From Rotaria sordida (taxonomy: Eukaryota > Rotifera > Eurotatoria > Philodinida > Philodinidae): a stretch of DNA of 64,000 nt. The position numbers and the translations under genes are program-made. The stretch covers positions 1-64,000 of the forward strand of contig CAJNOL010000401.1 in NCBI GenBank assembly GCA_905250125.1, read 5' to 3'. The notes under the pieces were generated by a model. That model ran no database searches and was not told the DNA's origin. It saw only the letters and a program-made list of their open reading frames with translations. This document shows positions 44,333-57,676 of the stretch, one piece after another; position 1 is the stretch's first letter; every line of letters starts with the position of its first letter.

Positions 44333-47197
44333 ATGGAATCACTTCCAAATGAAATCGTTTTGATTGTGTTTAGTTATCTTAAAACATATGATATTGTCTA
44401 TGCATTTTATTTTCTTAAACGTCGTTATGCACGTCTTATTGAAGAATTTCGATCGTTTTCAACATCGATTAATCTTATAAATGCTTCTTTACCAATATTC
44501 AATTTATATTATTCATTAATATTTCAATCATATCATATAAATAAATTCAATATTGAAAAAGTTAAAATTGAATGTAAAATGTTAAATAAATTTATATTAA
44601 ATGAAAAAATATTTCCTCGATTAGAATCATTATCAATAATTATACGAAAAACAAATGAATTAACAATTTTATTAAAATATTTTTCATTTTTTACACAACT
44701 TAAACAACTTTATATAAGAAGTGATGTTTGTTGTTGTGATCGAATATTATTTGAAGAACAAGTCAAACAAAATTTTTTTCAAACAAATAAAATACAACTT
44801 CAATCATTAACATTTGCAACACCACCATGCTTTTCAATTTCATTACAAGATATCAATTTTGAACAATGTTTACTTACTAACTTGACAGTAAGTTCAATGT
44901 TGTAGAAGATAATCGAATCATATTTAGAATATTGATCAAGTGTCTTACAGGAATCTTTAGGAAATAGTCATAGTGAAAACATCAGAATTCCGCGAAGTAT
45001 CCTTAAGAAGTCAAAACCTTTCCGAGTTTTCACTAAAATACTTTGTAGTATCTAAGAGCAAAAAAAATTACTGAATTTCAAGGTGAGGTTATCTGGAAAA
45101 GTTCCCTCGGATGTCTGGCGGGATATCAGATCAAACTTCTTGAGCTTTGATTGCAGAAAGTTTTAACAGTTGTCCAATCCAATCGATCTTCCATATAAAC
45201 CGTATAGATCACTCAATAGAAATCAGAGATCGGTTCGGTTCGGAAAAAAAAACACTAATCAATTCCATCTCTGATGGAGATATTGAGTCTGTTGTAACCC
45301 GATGATTTGTTACACCTATGTCTTTCAAAAATAATAATACAATTTGGGTAGAAACATCATTTCTAAGAGTTAAAGGTCCCTTAGAAAATTCAATATTTTC
45401 AAAAAAATATCGAAGTTAAATTTTTATCACAGGAAGATGCAGTGAAGCGTCCTCTTTCAGAATATATATGGCTTTTTGGAAGAACTGCGTTAGCTATCTT
45501 CATCTATTACGTACATTAAAACAGTCCACTGAAATATATTAAAAATATCCCATTGAAATATGATTTGTTCTATAGTACGATTTTTCCGAGTTTCTTAATC
45601 TTTGAATAATTCGCGAATGCGAGATGATATCGAAGTGCGGTTTTCACTGTGACATAAAAGAGATTTCGATGAATACATCTATACAAGAGTTATCGCCGTA
45701 ATGAGGTTAGCCTGGTGGATCTGTAGAACATCGCTTCTATTATAAAAAAAAAAGGAGGGTGGATAATGCCCTTTTGCGGTGTGTGAAATATTTCGATTTT
45801 TTGTGTTGTAGTGAAGTTAGAAGTGGCTTCTAGTAATATTCCAAAGGTTGATTTAGTGATAGCTCTCAATTAAATTTTGACTCATGCCCGAAGTTCTCCA
45901 CAGGGATGTCGAAATTCCATTCAGTGAAAAGTTGTGCACAGAGGCTAGCTTTAATTTGAAACTAGCTCGAGCTCTGTACTTATAACCACGGAGTTATTTC
46001 GATTCTCCTAGAAGGTAGGATAACAAGCCGGATGTTCGGTCTAGTCAGGCATATTAGGTTGAAATTGTTACCACAAGCTTTGCTCATTAGGATCAATCAA
46101 TCCTGAGGGGTGCCCTTAAGTTTAACAGTACTTATTAAAATCGTTGTAGATATCAATGGCAGTCCTATTAGAAATCTTGATTTTTTATAAGTTAAATTGT
46201 TTTGTTTTCATTATAGTTAACTGTTCGTTCAATGAATGATTTTTGTTCAATATTGAGTAGTGCTCGTCAACTTCGTTCACTTTGTATACGTGTCTTAGAT
46301 ACAAATATTAATCATCAAAATCCATTAACAATAACAAAATCTTGTCCGCATTTAAAATATTTTTTATTTATATGTTTAAATTCAGTTTCTTATGAAATAA
46401 TTAAAAATATATTTAAAACATTAATATCAATTGAAAAATTAAGTTTTTCATTAGTTTTTGATTATCAATCAGGTATTATTGATGGTAATCGTTTATATAA
46501 CGATATATTTATATATTTATCAAATTTAATTAATTTACAATTTGAAATAAAATTTTCATTATCAATTATATCAAATAATTTAATACAATCATTTGAAACA
46601 CCATTTTGGTTACGTTTTTCACCAATAGGTTTTCATTCATATAATCATATATATACATTACCATTTCCATTTCATCATGTTGATCTTGATCAAACAATAT
46701 TAAAAAGTCAACAAACAAGAAAATTAAAATATAATTGGCGTTTTGTATATGATATTAATTTATATGATCGTATACCATATACAAATGAATTTTTAATTTA
46801 TCTTCGTAATGAATTTATAAATTTAACAACATTAACATTAAAATGGAAATTTGATTTAATGATATCTATACCATCATTATCAACATGGTTTAATTTACCA
46901 ACAATTCGTCGTTTAATTATTAAATTAACTTCATTACAAAATCCTGATATAATTAAAGAATTTTTACTTTGTTTACCTAATTGTGATACATTAGATTGTG
47001 ATTATATTCTTATTGCACGAGTAACATCATATTTTCGTCCTAGACATGTATTAAATGAATTTGGTAAACGATTACGTTTATTAATTGTTGATGAACTTCC
47101 ATCGGATTGGAAAATTGAAATGAAAAAAAGACATAATATTTATTTTCATAGATTTCGACAATTTTTTCCTAATATTGAATGTCCTCTGTATTATTAA
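44333..47197 (+). CDS. F-box-like protein, two exons, 511 aa
   Basis: Exon 1 (44333-44887) starts MESLPNEIVLIVFSYLKTYD, a typical F-box N-terminus (LP-E-L-I-F-YL). Exon 2 is 46217-47197. The donor ACA|gtaagt and acceptor ttatag|TTA join in phase 0 and continue the frame to the stop. After the F-box the protein is leucine/isoleucine-rich with weak LRR-like periodicity (LESLSIIIRK, LKQLYIRS, LRSLCIRV). Such proteins usually serve as substrate receptors of SCF ubiquitin ligases. AATAAA overlaps the stop region. The 1,329-nt intron is unusually long for this genome and shows no usable coding sequence. Divergent F-box proteins of this shape are common in bdelloids, as I recall; the target is unknown. 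Confidence 0.85.
44888..46216. other. Long intron of the F-box gene
   Basis: 1.3 kb, less AT-biased than the exons. No transposase, inverted repeat or alternative exon could be recognised. Its length suggests an old insertion. Confidence 0.5.
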
Positions 47198-49232
47198 ATA
47201 AATTTATCGAGGATATTAGTTATCAAAGTATTATATCTAATCATAGTCTTATTAAACAAACAAAAATATATATGATTTATAATAAGAAAAAAATTTTTTT
47301 TTTTTGTTATTCAAAGACAAGAAGAAATTTGTACAACGTAAAAACAATGGATGCACCACATATTTTCGATCATTTTTTATTACTAAGAGGAAATTTATAG
47401 CATCATAGGTTTGATTAAAAAGTAAATTCATCAATCAACATGTAAACGATAGTAGTCCGATGATTCATAGATTTGAAAATTTGCATCTACAGTGAACCGA
47501 ATTTTGCTTTGATGAGTAAATAGTCGTAAAAGAGGATAATAATTTTAGTTGGGATTGATAAGAATTAAAAACATAAATATAGCGTCTAGCGCTTTGATAT
47601 ATCTTTCGGTGATATTCTGAGATCATACCAGCGGTTTATATTAATGAATATGTATGATAAATATTCAGAAAGAGTGAACGTAAGGAATGATCGTCGATAT
47701 GAAAAGTCACGAGTATAAATGATCGAAAGCCATTCTGCGATCTTCATCTTACCGATGAGATACACAACCAAAGCTTTAGAATATTCGAAAAAAATCAAAA
47801 CTCGATAAAAGAAAATAATTTGATCATCTGTTCGATAATTTAAACTGAACTTATAAATCAAATGTTTGATAAGTTTTTAATAATATATAAACTTGGCTTT
47901 TCTTGAATAAAGTTTGAATGATTCGAAAGTTTAGAATATAAAAAACTGATTTTGTTTTCTAGTTTTAAATCTGAAAATTTGCCCCGAGATTCTTTTTTTT
48001 TTTATATAAAAGCGATTATAGGTTATTGTTCATCAAGTATATGACGGATTGTTCTCACAAGGATAAAGAAAAAGTAATTATTACAAAATGAATCTTTTAT
48101 TAAGGATAGAAAAAAAGTTCAATCTTTGTTCATGATTTATTTTATCGAATTGAAAAAGAAGAAGAAGGTTATACTGCTCCATATATTTTTTATGAGTTTT
48201 TTCTTTGTAAATCATGAAGTATTATACTAAAAGTTCAAAATCATGGTGTAAATACATTGATATGAGCACGATGAACATTAAATAGACATCGAGTATAGAT
48301 GAACAATAATTTACTATGGAAGGTTTATGGTAAGAAAAACAAAATCGAACGATGATTAAAAGCAGACATGAAATAATACATAAGAGGCATCATAAATAGT
48401 TTATGTTCAAAAATTCAAATTGGAAATTGAGCAACTATTTAAATGAATTGTTATAACTTAATCCAGAAGAAAGTCTACTTGTTCACAGTTAAGATAAACG
48501 ATGTGTTCGAAATATTCTCGCATTAACATGTGAAAATTGTTTATCCGAAAAACAAGATCTTCCGAGCGACTTGAAAAACCTTAAAAATCAAAGTTTTTAG
48601 ACCAAAACATTATTTTCTTCAGTATGTGGATTCAGAAAAACCAATGTAATATCCGTAAAATCAATAAACTATAGTACATTCGCGAGTAAATACTTTTCTC
48701 TTTTGAATGAGCTGTAAACCATAATGTTGATATATTGAACTGAAATTTATTTTTTTATGAGGGACCACATTAAGCTTTTTCTACTCTTTTCGTTCTCAAA
48801 TAAATCTCTAAGATCATACAAAATTTAATGCGCATATACAATGACTAACCTCTAGGGCAAAATATCTAAGATTTCGATCGAAGGTCAGATTGATAAGTAT
48901 TTATATTTGTTTTGTTTTCCGGCTTGTTTGATTTAGATGTATTTTGCGATCAATTAATCTTATCGTTATCAAAAAACTAATACATCAAATTGGTAATGTT
49001 TTTACTCACTCGGTGAATCAATATGATATATCAATTTCATTCTTTTTCTTTTCTATGAGCTACACCTTTTCTTTATATATATATATGTATGCATAGTACT
49101 ATTCTCATTTATAGTAGTGTATACCAAAGTCTACGTACTTATTCATATATATACATTCTTTGACATTTGACTAAATCAAAGTTATTGTAAATTATTTTAT
49201 TGCAGACTTATTTGAAGCAAAAAAACAAACAC
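47198..49232. other. Intergenic DNA between the F-box and knottin-like genes
   Basis: AT-rich, with short frames only. A TATA-like run (tttatatatatatatgta, about 49073-49090) lies roughly 150 bp upstream of the knottin-like start codon and could be its core promoter. Nothing else is supported. Confidence 0.4.
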
Positions 49233-49554
49233 ATGGCTAATGTTCGAATATTTGCCTTTTTATTGATTCTATTGATTATTGTCAATTGTGTTTTAGCTCG
49301 AGAAGGAGATTCTGATGATGTTCATCATCGTGAAAAAAGGTATTTTTTATCATTACATAATAAATATATATATATGTATTTCTTTTTTCAAAATTGATTA
49401 ATTTAGATTATTTTATTGTGCTAAAGCTGGCAAAAAATGTTCGGGTAGATTCGGTAAATCATGTTGTGGTGGTTTAGTATGTAATAGAACATCAGGAAAA
49501 TGTGTACGTAAAGGTTCACCAACTTCATGGCTTGGTGATCGAAATGGAAAATAA
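49233..49554 (+). CDS. Secreted six-cysteine knottin-like prepropeptide, two exons, 84 aa
   Basis: Exon 1 (49233-49339) encodes a hydrophobic signal peptide of about 22 residues (MANVRIFAFLLILLI..., cleavage probably after VLA) and an acidic propeptide ending in a dibasic REKR-type site. Exon 2 (49407-49554), joined through AAAAAAG|gtattt and atttag|ATTATT in phase 2, encodes a basic mature peptide of about 49 residues. Its cysteines are spaced C-x6-C-x7-CC-x4-C-x6-C, the inhibitor-cystine-knot framework shared by many animal venom, antimicrobial and signalling peptides. The intron falls at the propeptide/mature junction. AATAAA signals follow at the stop and near 49602. I cannot tell toxin, defence or hormone function from sequence. 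The leader in-frame codons before 49233 are not needed. Confidence 0.82.
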
Positions 49555-51700
49555 ACTTAAAAATTTATGTAAAATTTTCTTGTTTTTTTTTTGTTAATTA
49601 ATGAAAATAAATCAAGTATTAAATTGCACAAAAAGTTTTTCAACATAGATTTAAGAATTTTTCTATCTATCTGATGATTTAACTGTACCAATGAGTTTGT
49701 TTCTACGGCTTCGATTTCGATTCGAGTTTTCTAGTTCCATCGAATTCTACATTCCTGAGAGTAGCGCCCACACTCCACCATATATAATACTGAGCATTTT
49801 ATTTGTTGTCCAAAACTATATACATTTGCTGTATTGTTTGAACATTAGAACACTGGAATATTTGCTTTTTTGTATATGTTGATAATCATAAAGTTCGTTC
49901 TATTTGTTTCTAATGTAAACAAAACTGCGAATATTGTGCTGTTAGTATTATTGAGAAAAAAAAACATAATGAAAGTCATCATATCATATGAAATTTGAAA
50001 CTTTGCTGATGTTTTTAATTAAATTTATCGATAGGATTCAGATTAGAAATAGAAGATTATTTTATATTTGAATAAAATGTATTGATTACATATTCATTAG
50101 AAATATACTGACTAAGAATTCGAACTATTTTTGTATTCTAAAGAATAATTTCAATAATTAAGGTAACATGTCTAGAAGGTGATTGAAAGACTTTTGACAT
50201 CGAACTTCTTGATGCTTATCCTTGAATATCTATATTATCTTATTGTTCTATTTTATTCATTTATATAAACTTATTTTTTGCTAACACATAAAAACTATAA
50301 TTACGCACCTTATTTTTATTTTCTCTACGTGATATGTTATCATTTCGTACTTACAATTTCTCATTTTTTTTTGCGTTCTTTTATTTTGGTATAAGAGAAA
50401 CATAACTTTTTTTAAAATATGAATGAAGAGCAAAAAAATGATAGTGATAGATTTGTTTCAACTTATAAAATTTAAATTGAATTTGAACAAAATGAATGAC
50501 TAACACATATGACAATTTATCTAATTGATGAAGATTTAAATAAACTTATTTATATTGGTTCAAATTTTGCTTGTATTCTATTATACATGAATATTCATTT
50601 CTTATCTTGTATATATCCAAAATTCAGTCTGATCTGGTGAGTATGCCACACTAGCGGCTCTGGTTCATCCTATGATCAATTCTTTGTTTTTTTTTTGTTT
50701 TACGAATTTCAGTTTTTGACGTCTCTAACTAACTGCTTCGTCTCAAATGAGAGAAGTTCAGTGAGTTGAATTTCTATAAAAGAAACTGTTTATATTACCT
50801 AACGCATCTTTTCATCATATTAATAAAATGTCTTGAAATGATATTTTAGACAAATCAATGTCATCAGAATGTACGAGTGACTTGCTTACTAAATCGAACA
50901 TTATTTTATATGTCAATTGCTTCATTTTGATGGAAAGAATTTCCGATGCCATGTCTACACTCGTTGATAAAGAATGGAAGAGTTTTGTTTTAATATGTCC
51001 TGTATTCCGTCAAATTTTCAACTGCTAATGGACTTTTACGAGCTATAATAAGAACTCGTCATATAGTGTGAAATTATAATCGCAAAGAGGAATTTATCTG
51101 TTTTCATTTCAAAGGAAATCATATTTTATCTTTTTAATGTATCTCAACAATATATGAAATTTAGGTCTTTTTCTTTCTGAAAGATTTTTGTCTATTTTGA
51201 AAAATTTCGAATGATATAATTTGATGAAAATGATTAAGTAATCATGCAAAGTCTTCAAATAAAAATAATAACAGATACCGAATAGTTTTATTTAGATCCT
51301 ATATCTTAATTTTATTATCTTTCTCTAGCTTTTTCAACAACAGACAATATTAAATATTTATCTGTTCGGTTTTCGTCACTCTTCTCTTATTAACAAAAAC
51401 TCTTAAACAGGAAAAAAAAATGATTACACTTAAATAAATAATAAAATTTAGCATAAACAAAAGAACTAAATCCATACATTGTTTATTAAATTGAAATACT
51501 TCTAAAATATGAATTACAAATTAGAAAATAAGTTTTGAAAAAAAAAATACAATCTATGAAATTAAAAACAAATTAACTAATAGATTTCTGGTGTTATTGA
51601 TGAGAACTTCAACTTTACTTGAAAATTTATTTAAAAAAAAAATCGTTTTAAAACACTTTTCTTTGCTCTTTAATACATTAATTTGAATATTGTTGATCAA
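49555..51700. other. AT-rich intergenic DNA; possible coding relic near 50421
   Basis: From 50421 a stretch beginning MNEEQKNDSD has codon-like composition but is interrupted by stops at about 50475 and 50496; it may be a gene relic. Nothing else is supported. Confidence 0.3.
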
Positions 51701-51726
51701 CAAAATTAATTAGAAAGTAGATGCCG

Positions 51727-51965
51727 GTCTGGGGTGTAGTTATGACTGCGGAGCGTGAGTTTGAAGTATTTGTGTGCAGTGTGTCGGTGGGTTTAGGCGT
51801 GTTGATGTGAATGTGCGCGTGGGTGTTGAGCGCGATTATGAATGGATGTGGGTGTGGGTCGCAGAAGAGGAGTGTGTCGTGTGCGTGTATGGATGTTGTT
51901 GACACGTGAAAGTTGATGTGGTCGAAGAGAAGATTCATTACCACACAGGGCCACACTCACTCTAC
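51727..51965 (+). repeat. GT-rich degenerate minisatellite-like tract
   Basis: Words such as gtgtgggtgtgg, gggtgttg and gtgtgcgtgt recur without fixed period over about 240 bp. Both strands give low-complexity frames. It resembles the tracts at 1634, 9302 and 19776. Confidence 0.6.
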
Positions 51966-54763
51966 ACTTCGTCATGGGCAAAAAAAGAGGATCACGAGCA
52001 ATTCCTTTAATTATTGTAGCTGTTGACATAATATTTTGTGAAGATGTGGTTAGCAACTAGTGTTGATTATCTGCGATTGCCTAACTTCTCTCTTACTAGT
52101 AACATTCCGGAGAAAATGAAGTTTCGAATGTTAAAAATCGCTAGTTAGAACAAGGAAAAATAGTTGTATTTTTTATAATCTTTTTCACAAAAAATAACGA
52201 AACAATAAATTTTTGTCATAGGGTTGATATAGTCACACTAACTATGAAATATATAAATTTAATGTCGGCTAGTTGTTCTTTAAGAGGTTGAAGCAGATTG
52301 TCATCAATAGAGATTGTTTGCAAATTTGAAGTTCTAAGTAAAAAATAATAACTGAGTTCAAAATAGTATTTATCTTCAAGTTTACATTAGGTATTCATTG
52401 TAATATGTTTATCATTTAAGTGTAAAACCTTAAAATCCTTAAAGAAAAGTTGATTGTTTCATTAATGCGAGACAAATATATAGTTGCAAATCTAAACATC
52501 ACTAGAAAGCAGATCTATTTTGGTATATTATTACTGTATAAAAGAAGCATTTTAATAGACAATTATAGAAAAATTATTAATCGAGCTATAAATATAAAAT
52601 AGATTAATTGAAGTTTTGTCCATAGACCAGGATAACTTAAAACATATGCGCAACAGTCTAAAAATCTTTGGATTGTTATTTGATCAGTGAAGAAGAAAAT
52701 TCTACAATTATACATTTCACGATAAAAAATAGTCGCTTGCCATCTAACTAATTACCTTTAATCATGTAGTACACCGAAATTCAATTAATCATTCAACTTA
52801 TTTTAAAATTATTCAGAATATAAAAATCTTTATTTTTTACTTTTCAATACATAAGAAAATATTTTAAAAATGTACAAATGAGAAATGCAAAAAAAGGCAC
52901 TTAAATCGAAGCGAATTCATCAAATTTAAAAGTTTGAATCTGAAGCATGCCTAATTATAGTACGTAAATGAGCGAACCGTTTTTACGAAGAAATGAAACG
53001 ACTGAAATATACCATAGTCAATTATTTCCCGAATTTTAGAAGATTCTCCTTGGAATATTCTACAAAGTTCTCGTTGAAATGTTCTAAAAGAAATTCTTTT
53101 TCGAATGCGTGTTAATATATCTTCAAAAACTTATTAAAAACGAGTTTGCAAGTATTTTCATATTTTCTATGCGTAACTTTTTTGTACTCATTAATTCGTA
53201 ATAGTGGAAAAGCTGATTTTGGAAGGAAAGAGTAAATGTATGTGAAACTTCATTAACTGAAAAGATAAGTAATCTTAATATAACCATTAACTAGCATCCT
53301 ATACGGATACGATTTTTCGCAATAGGACGCGTCCATCTTATATCCAGATCAGAACCGGAATCGAATAGCTGTAGCCGGATCGTGATTAATCAACATCTAG
53401 TAGAAACATTCGCAATATGGTTTTCAAATGTTTATTTTATATGAAAAAATATACTATTTAGTTTATTCTATAAATAGCAACAAAAAAAGAGAAGAGATCA
53501 TCTCTAATTCTACAAAAAAGCAAGTGATTAAGGATTCATTCAATGTCTTTCTATTTCAAAAAATTCAATCAATTTCGCTAATTATACGTTTGCTTCCATC
53601 ACGATAATATATGTTCATCTTTTTGATAATTCATTTTCCTCTTCATGTATTCAATTACTTCGTCATATGGTTCTTTATCATCTACAAAATGAAGTTTCAT
53701 CAAAAACAAATTCTCTTAGTAAGAGAATATCGCTTTTTACTTCTATGCTTTTATATAAATTAGCACTTTGAAAAAGTAAAAATATTTTGAAACACCGAGA
53801 TTTCATTAATTGCCGGATCGAGCCCGAGTATTATCTCATACCCGAACTGACTCGACGAGTTTGCACTGGTATCCACGCGTTTCGGGCCGAGTATTCAAAC
53901 AGCTTCATAGAAAGTCACATTTGGAACATTATATCTCAGCATGGATTTACAGACACATCTTTGAACATTCAACAAAGATAGATGATGACATGCTCTATCG
54001 AATAGTGCATTAAGCTTGAATTAGAAGTCTCCATGTGATTCTGCGGAAACATTACATAATTCCCTAGTAATTATTTTTTGTCATATTACGAAGCATAATT
54101 TTTTTTTCTCTCATTAAAGCATAAACAGCTTGAAGAAATCTTCAAGGCCAATAAGATATAGAAAAAAGAAACTAACACTATATAATAACAGTTAGTTATA
54201 ATTACATCATCGATTGAAAACATACGTTTTTTTTTTTTTTTATTGAGTACGTTCAGAGACCTTCATATAGTTTTGCTATTTTATGATCGATAGTATAAAA
54301 CAGATATTCGCTTTGAATCAGAACTCAAACTATAGTTAAACGCAGAAGCATAGTAACTATGATGCTAATTACGATTTCAATCCAAATTTCGGAAATTAAG
54401 TTTGTTGTCTGACTACCTACTGTGACTGACAATCTATTCATATAATCCATTCTTCTAATGATCAACAATAAGAAATAATTGAGCTCTCCTGAATGTTCAA
54501 TTATGTATTCAATATATAAACAATTAACATGGAGATTTCATATGGTTATAGAAAAACTATTTCACAGTCAGTTTTCATCCGACATCTAGCGTTGAAAAAC
54601 TTATTTGTCAACTAATCGAAACGTACAAATTCAATCATAGTCAATCAAATCGACCATATATGCTGTGTCTCGAGTTTTTTTCCCGTTTCTCTTTTTTTCT
54701 TCAAATCATTCAAATAAATTATTCATTTCTATTCAATAATCCAAAAAGAAAAATAAAACAGAC
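51966..54763. other. AT-rich intergenic DNA, no supported gene
   Basis: Short GC-richer islands at 53290-53400 and 53805-53910 may be fragments of mobile elements; the 64-codon frame at 53787 is not recognised. Confidence 0.35.
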
Positions 54764-55384
54764 ATGACAGAATATTACGATCATAATCATTTTTCATCAT
54801 TAGAAAAAGATTATGAAAATGATTATCTTTTTGATTTAAATTTAATTCAACCAATTTTTAAAAATTATTCACTTAAAGATAATAAACTTGATGAAAATAT
54901 TTATAATGAAAAATATTTAATTCGACCATTATCTCTTTCGGATTATAATCATGGTTATATTGAATTACTTCGTCAATTAACTGAATGTGGTAAAATAACA
55001 TATGAAGAATTTAAACAACGTTTTTATCAAATGAAACAATGTTTAAATACATATTATATACTTGTTATTGAAGATATCAATTTAAATAAACAAATTATTG
55101 GTACAACAACACTTATTTGTGAAAAAAAATTTATTCGTCAATTAGGTATACGTGGTCGAATTGAAGATGTTGTTATAGATAATCAATATCGTGGGCAATA
55201 TCTTGGAAAATTACTTGTTAATTTATTAACTGAATTTGCAAATATTATATGTAATTGTTATAAAATATCATTAGAATGTAAAGATCATTTAATTAGTTTC
55301 TATCGACAATTAGGTTATGATCATGAAGATAAACAAAATTATTTATGTCAACGTTTTCAAAAGTCATCAACAAAAAATCAATAA
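54764..55384 (+). CDS. GNPNAT1: Glucosamine-6-phosphate N-acetyltransferase (206 aa, single exon)
   Basis: Transfers acetyl from acetyl-CoA to glucosamine 6-phosphate, an early step of UDP-GlcNAc synthesis for chitin, glycans and GPI anchors. The match to animal GNA1 is clear from residue 52 onward: IRPLSLSDYNHGYIELLRQL, the ILVIEDINL strand, IGTTTLICEKKFI, GRIEDVVID (130-139), the acetyl-CoA loop RGQYLGK (143-149), KISLEC, and FYRQLGY (179-185) near the C-terminus. About 50 N-terminal residues are acidic and low-complexity. The length is slightly above that of the usual animal enzyme. AATAAA lies about 110 bp downstream. No intron. Confidence 0.95.
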   Translation: MTEYYDHNHFSSLEKDYENDYLFDLNLIQPIFKNYSLKDNKLDENIYNEKYLIRPLSLSDYNHGYIELLRQLTECGKITYEEFKQRFYQMKQCLNTYYILVIEDINLNKQIIGTTTLICEKKFIRQLGIRGRIEDVVIDNQYRGQYLGKLLVNLLTEFANIICNCYKISLECKDHLISFYRQLGYDHEDKQNYLCQRFQKSSTKNQ

Positions 55385-56933
55385 TATCAAAAAAATTCTT
55401 CTTCTTCTTCTTCGTTTTTTTTTGTATTTATATTTTGATCTCTTCTAAATTTTTATTACTTGAATCTAATATTTTTTTTTCTTTTATACAAATTAATAAT
55501 AAATTAACTTATAGATATAATTAAATATGAGAAAAAAATGTTTCAAGATGAATAACTTCATATGCCAAATACATATATTCTTCTACTTGATCGCGTACTT
55601 TTGTAGACTTCTATGTCAATGTTATGTAATAAAGTTGACAAGAAAGTTTTGTCAGGAAAAAAAAGGTCTTGAACGTGCTCTATTATGTATATGTCACAAT
55701 TATTATAGATCCATTGGGATATATAACTATTAATAAAAACATTCTTGCTTCTAATTAACTAAAAATAATTTTTCAGTTGAGACTTATAAATTTTAGTTCT
55801 CAAATGTTAAACATACATCTTCTTTTTGGTGAGAAAATCGAAAGTTCAAAAATCTTGATCAATTTATTTCTTCTATGAATATATCGAGACGGATGACAAA
55901 TTAATATTTTTTCATCACAATATATTTATATATATATCTAACAAATCGAAAGTGACATTGATAAAAATCTATTCATTTATACTTAAATAAAATATCCCAA
56001 TTATATTTCATTTGTTTTTATTACACCAGAAGTGTAAAATAAATTTTGAATTAATAATTCTTCTTTATATTTTATATTCATTAATCATATACAAAAAAAA
56101 GAAACTTGAAATGATATCCAATATTTGTAGCATATTCAATAAGCAAATGATTCATTTTAATAATTTACTTTTGTTGTCTTCTTTGTTGATGTAATTATTA
56201 TTGTCATATGAAAATAGTACCTGTGATTACATATGTATATCTAACAATTGTATTAAACTATTCATTGATCATAGCAAAAATATATTATGGTATCTCGTTG
56301 ATATAGTTATATATATGTATATAACGTGAGTACGTGTCATATGCACTTCATCTCATATTGATTAAATGAGAATATATTCATTGCATGTACGTGTGTCTCT
56401 ATGTGAAGTAAATAATGATCGGATAATGAAGGGTCGTTTCGTTCATGTGTATTCGTGTGCCGAGACGCATCAAATTGGCTACTAAAACGAACGAATATGC
56501 ATAGACATGATGTGAACATATCTAGTGATTCTAATCTTTTGACTGTTTATAACATATATTTTTCTCTTTTTTTTTTTTTTTTCTTCTTTTGTATTATATC
56601 TTCGAGATACGTTTAGTTATACCCATTTGATTCATTTTATTTTATATTCATCAATGACTGTCGAAGTTCAAGGTAGAGTAGTAAGGTATATCTTATATTT
56701 GCATAAGTTATTTATAAGTGGCTGTATGACACAAAAAAAAAAAAAGAGAGAGAGAGAGAAAATGAAGTGACGATAAGAAAATGAATAAATACATCCACAC
56801 ATTGAACGTCCCTCAACACGAACACTTCTACGACGTAACCTTTATATGTGTTGCTATTCATCAAACCATTGATGATTAAGCAGTCGATGAGAGAAAAGAT
56901 AGCCAGACAATAGACAAAGCGAACAAAAGACCA

Positions 56934-56964
<31 letters not shown>

Positions 56965-57575
56965 AAAGAAAAAGTCTATCGGACAATACTCATGAGAGTA
57001 CCATGCTTTTTGGTATGAGAGAGAAAAAAAGAAAAGAAAAATATATATATATATATATATATATGGCTCACTACTTCGAACACCTATAGCCATTCTTTAA
57101 ATTTCATTCATTTTAAGACTAAATTATTACTAGGAGATATAACGACATGCTGATTGAATGAATGATAGTTTGTTTATGCCATCAACAAGGTTATCTATTC
57201 ATTAGTTTTGTTTGTGAGTCTATCAGTCTTGAATGTTTATTCTTATCGTCTGTTATATCAAGCTTGTCTTTTTTTTTTTCTTCTTTTTTTTTTCTCCTAA
57301 TAAATATTCAGAACTAGTAATGAATTTTTCACACCCTTCAAAGTTTAATCCACTAAGAACATTAGTGCGGTGAGTTGAACATACATGTTATAAACGGGAA
57401 AAAAAAAGTAAAATAAATCATAATTTGACCGTAAAACACACAGCAACGTTCACCGGTCGGTCAGTTTTTTTTTTCTTTCTACATGTCATGCGTGAAGTAG
57501 TACTTACTACTTCGTTATGAATTTTCACACATAACATTACATCACACATCACAACTGACGTTGTTCAATCAATTT
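55385..57575. other. AT-rich intergenic DNA with microsatellites
   Basis: Contains (GA)n near 56747-56759 and 56937-56964, (AT)n at about 57041-57064, and several A or T homopolymers. Frames across these are low-complexity. The 5' end of the downstream receptor gene may begin here or in the gap. Confidence 0.45.
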
Positions 57576-57675
57576 NNNNNNNNNNNNNNNNNNNNNNNNN
57601 NNNNNNNNNNNNNNNNNNNNNNNNNNNNNNNNNNNNNNNNNNNNNNNNNNNNNNNNNNNNNNNNNNNNNNNNNNN
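57576..57675. other. Assembly gap (100 N)
   Basis: Exactly 100 N, the conventional placeholder for a gap of unknown size. It lies immediately upstream of the first readable exon of the GPR158-like gene and probably hides its start codon or an upstream exon. Confidence 0.99.
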
Positions 57676-57676
57676 C

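Noticed and set aside
47586..47861. 91-codon minus-strand frame
   Set aside because: No recognisable motif, no splice context; probably chance.
53787..54013. Overlapping 64- and 67-codon frames in a GC-richer patch
   Set aside because: No known family; the patch may be a mobile-element fragment but nothing diagnostic is visible.
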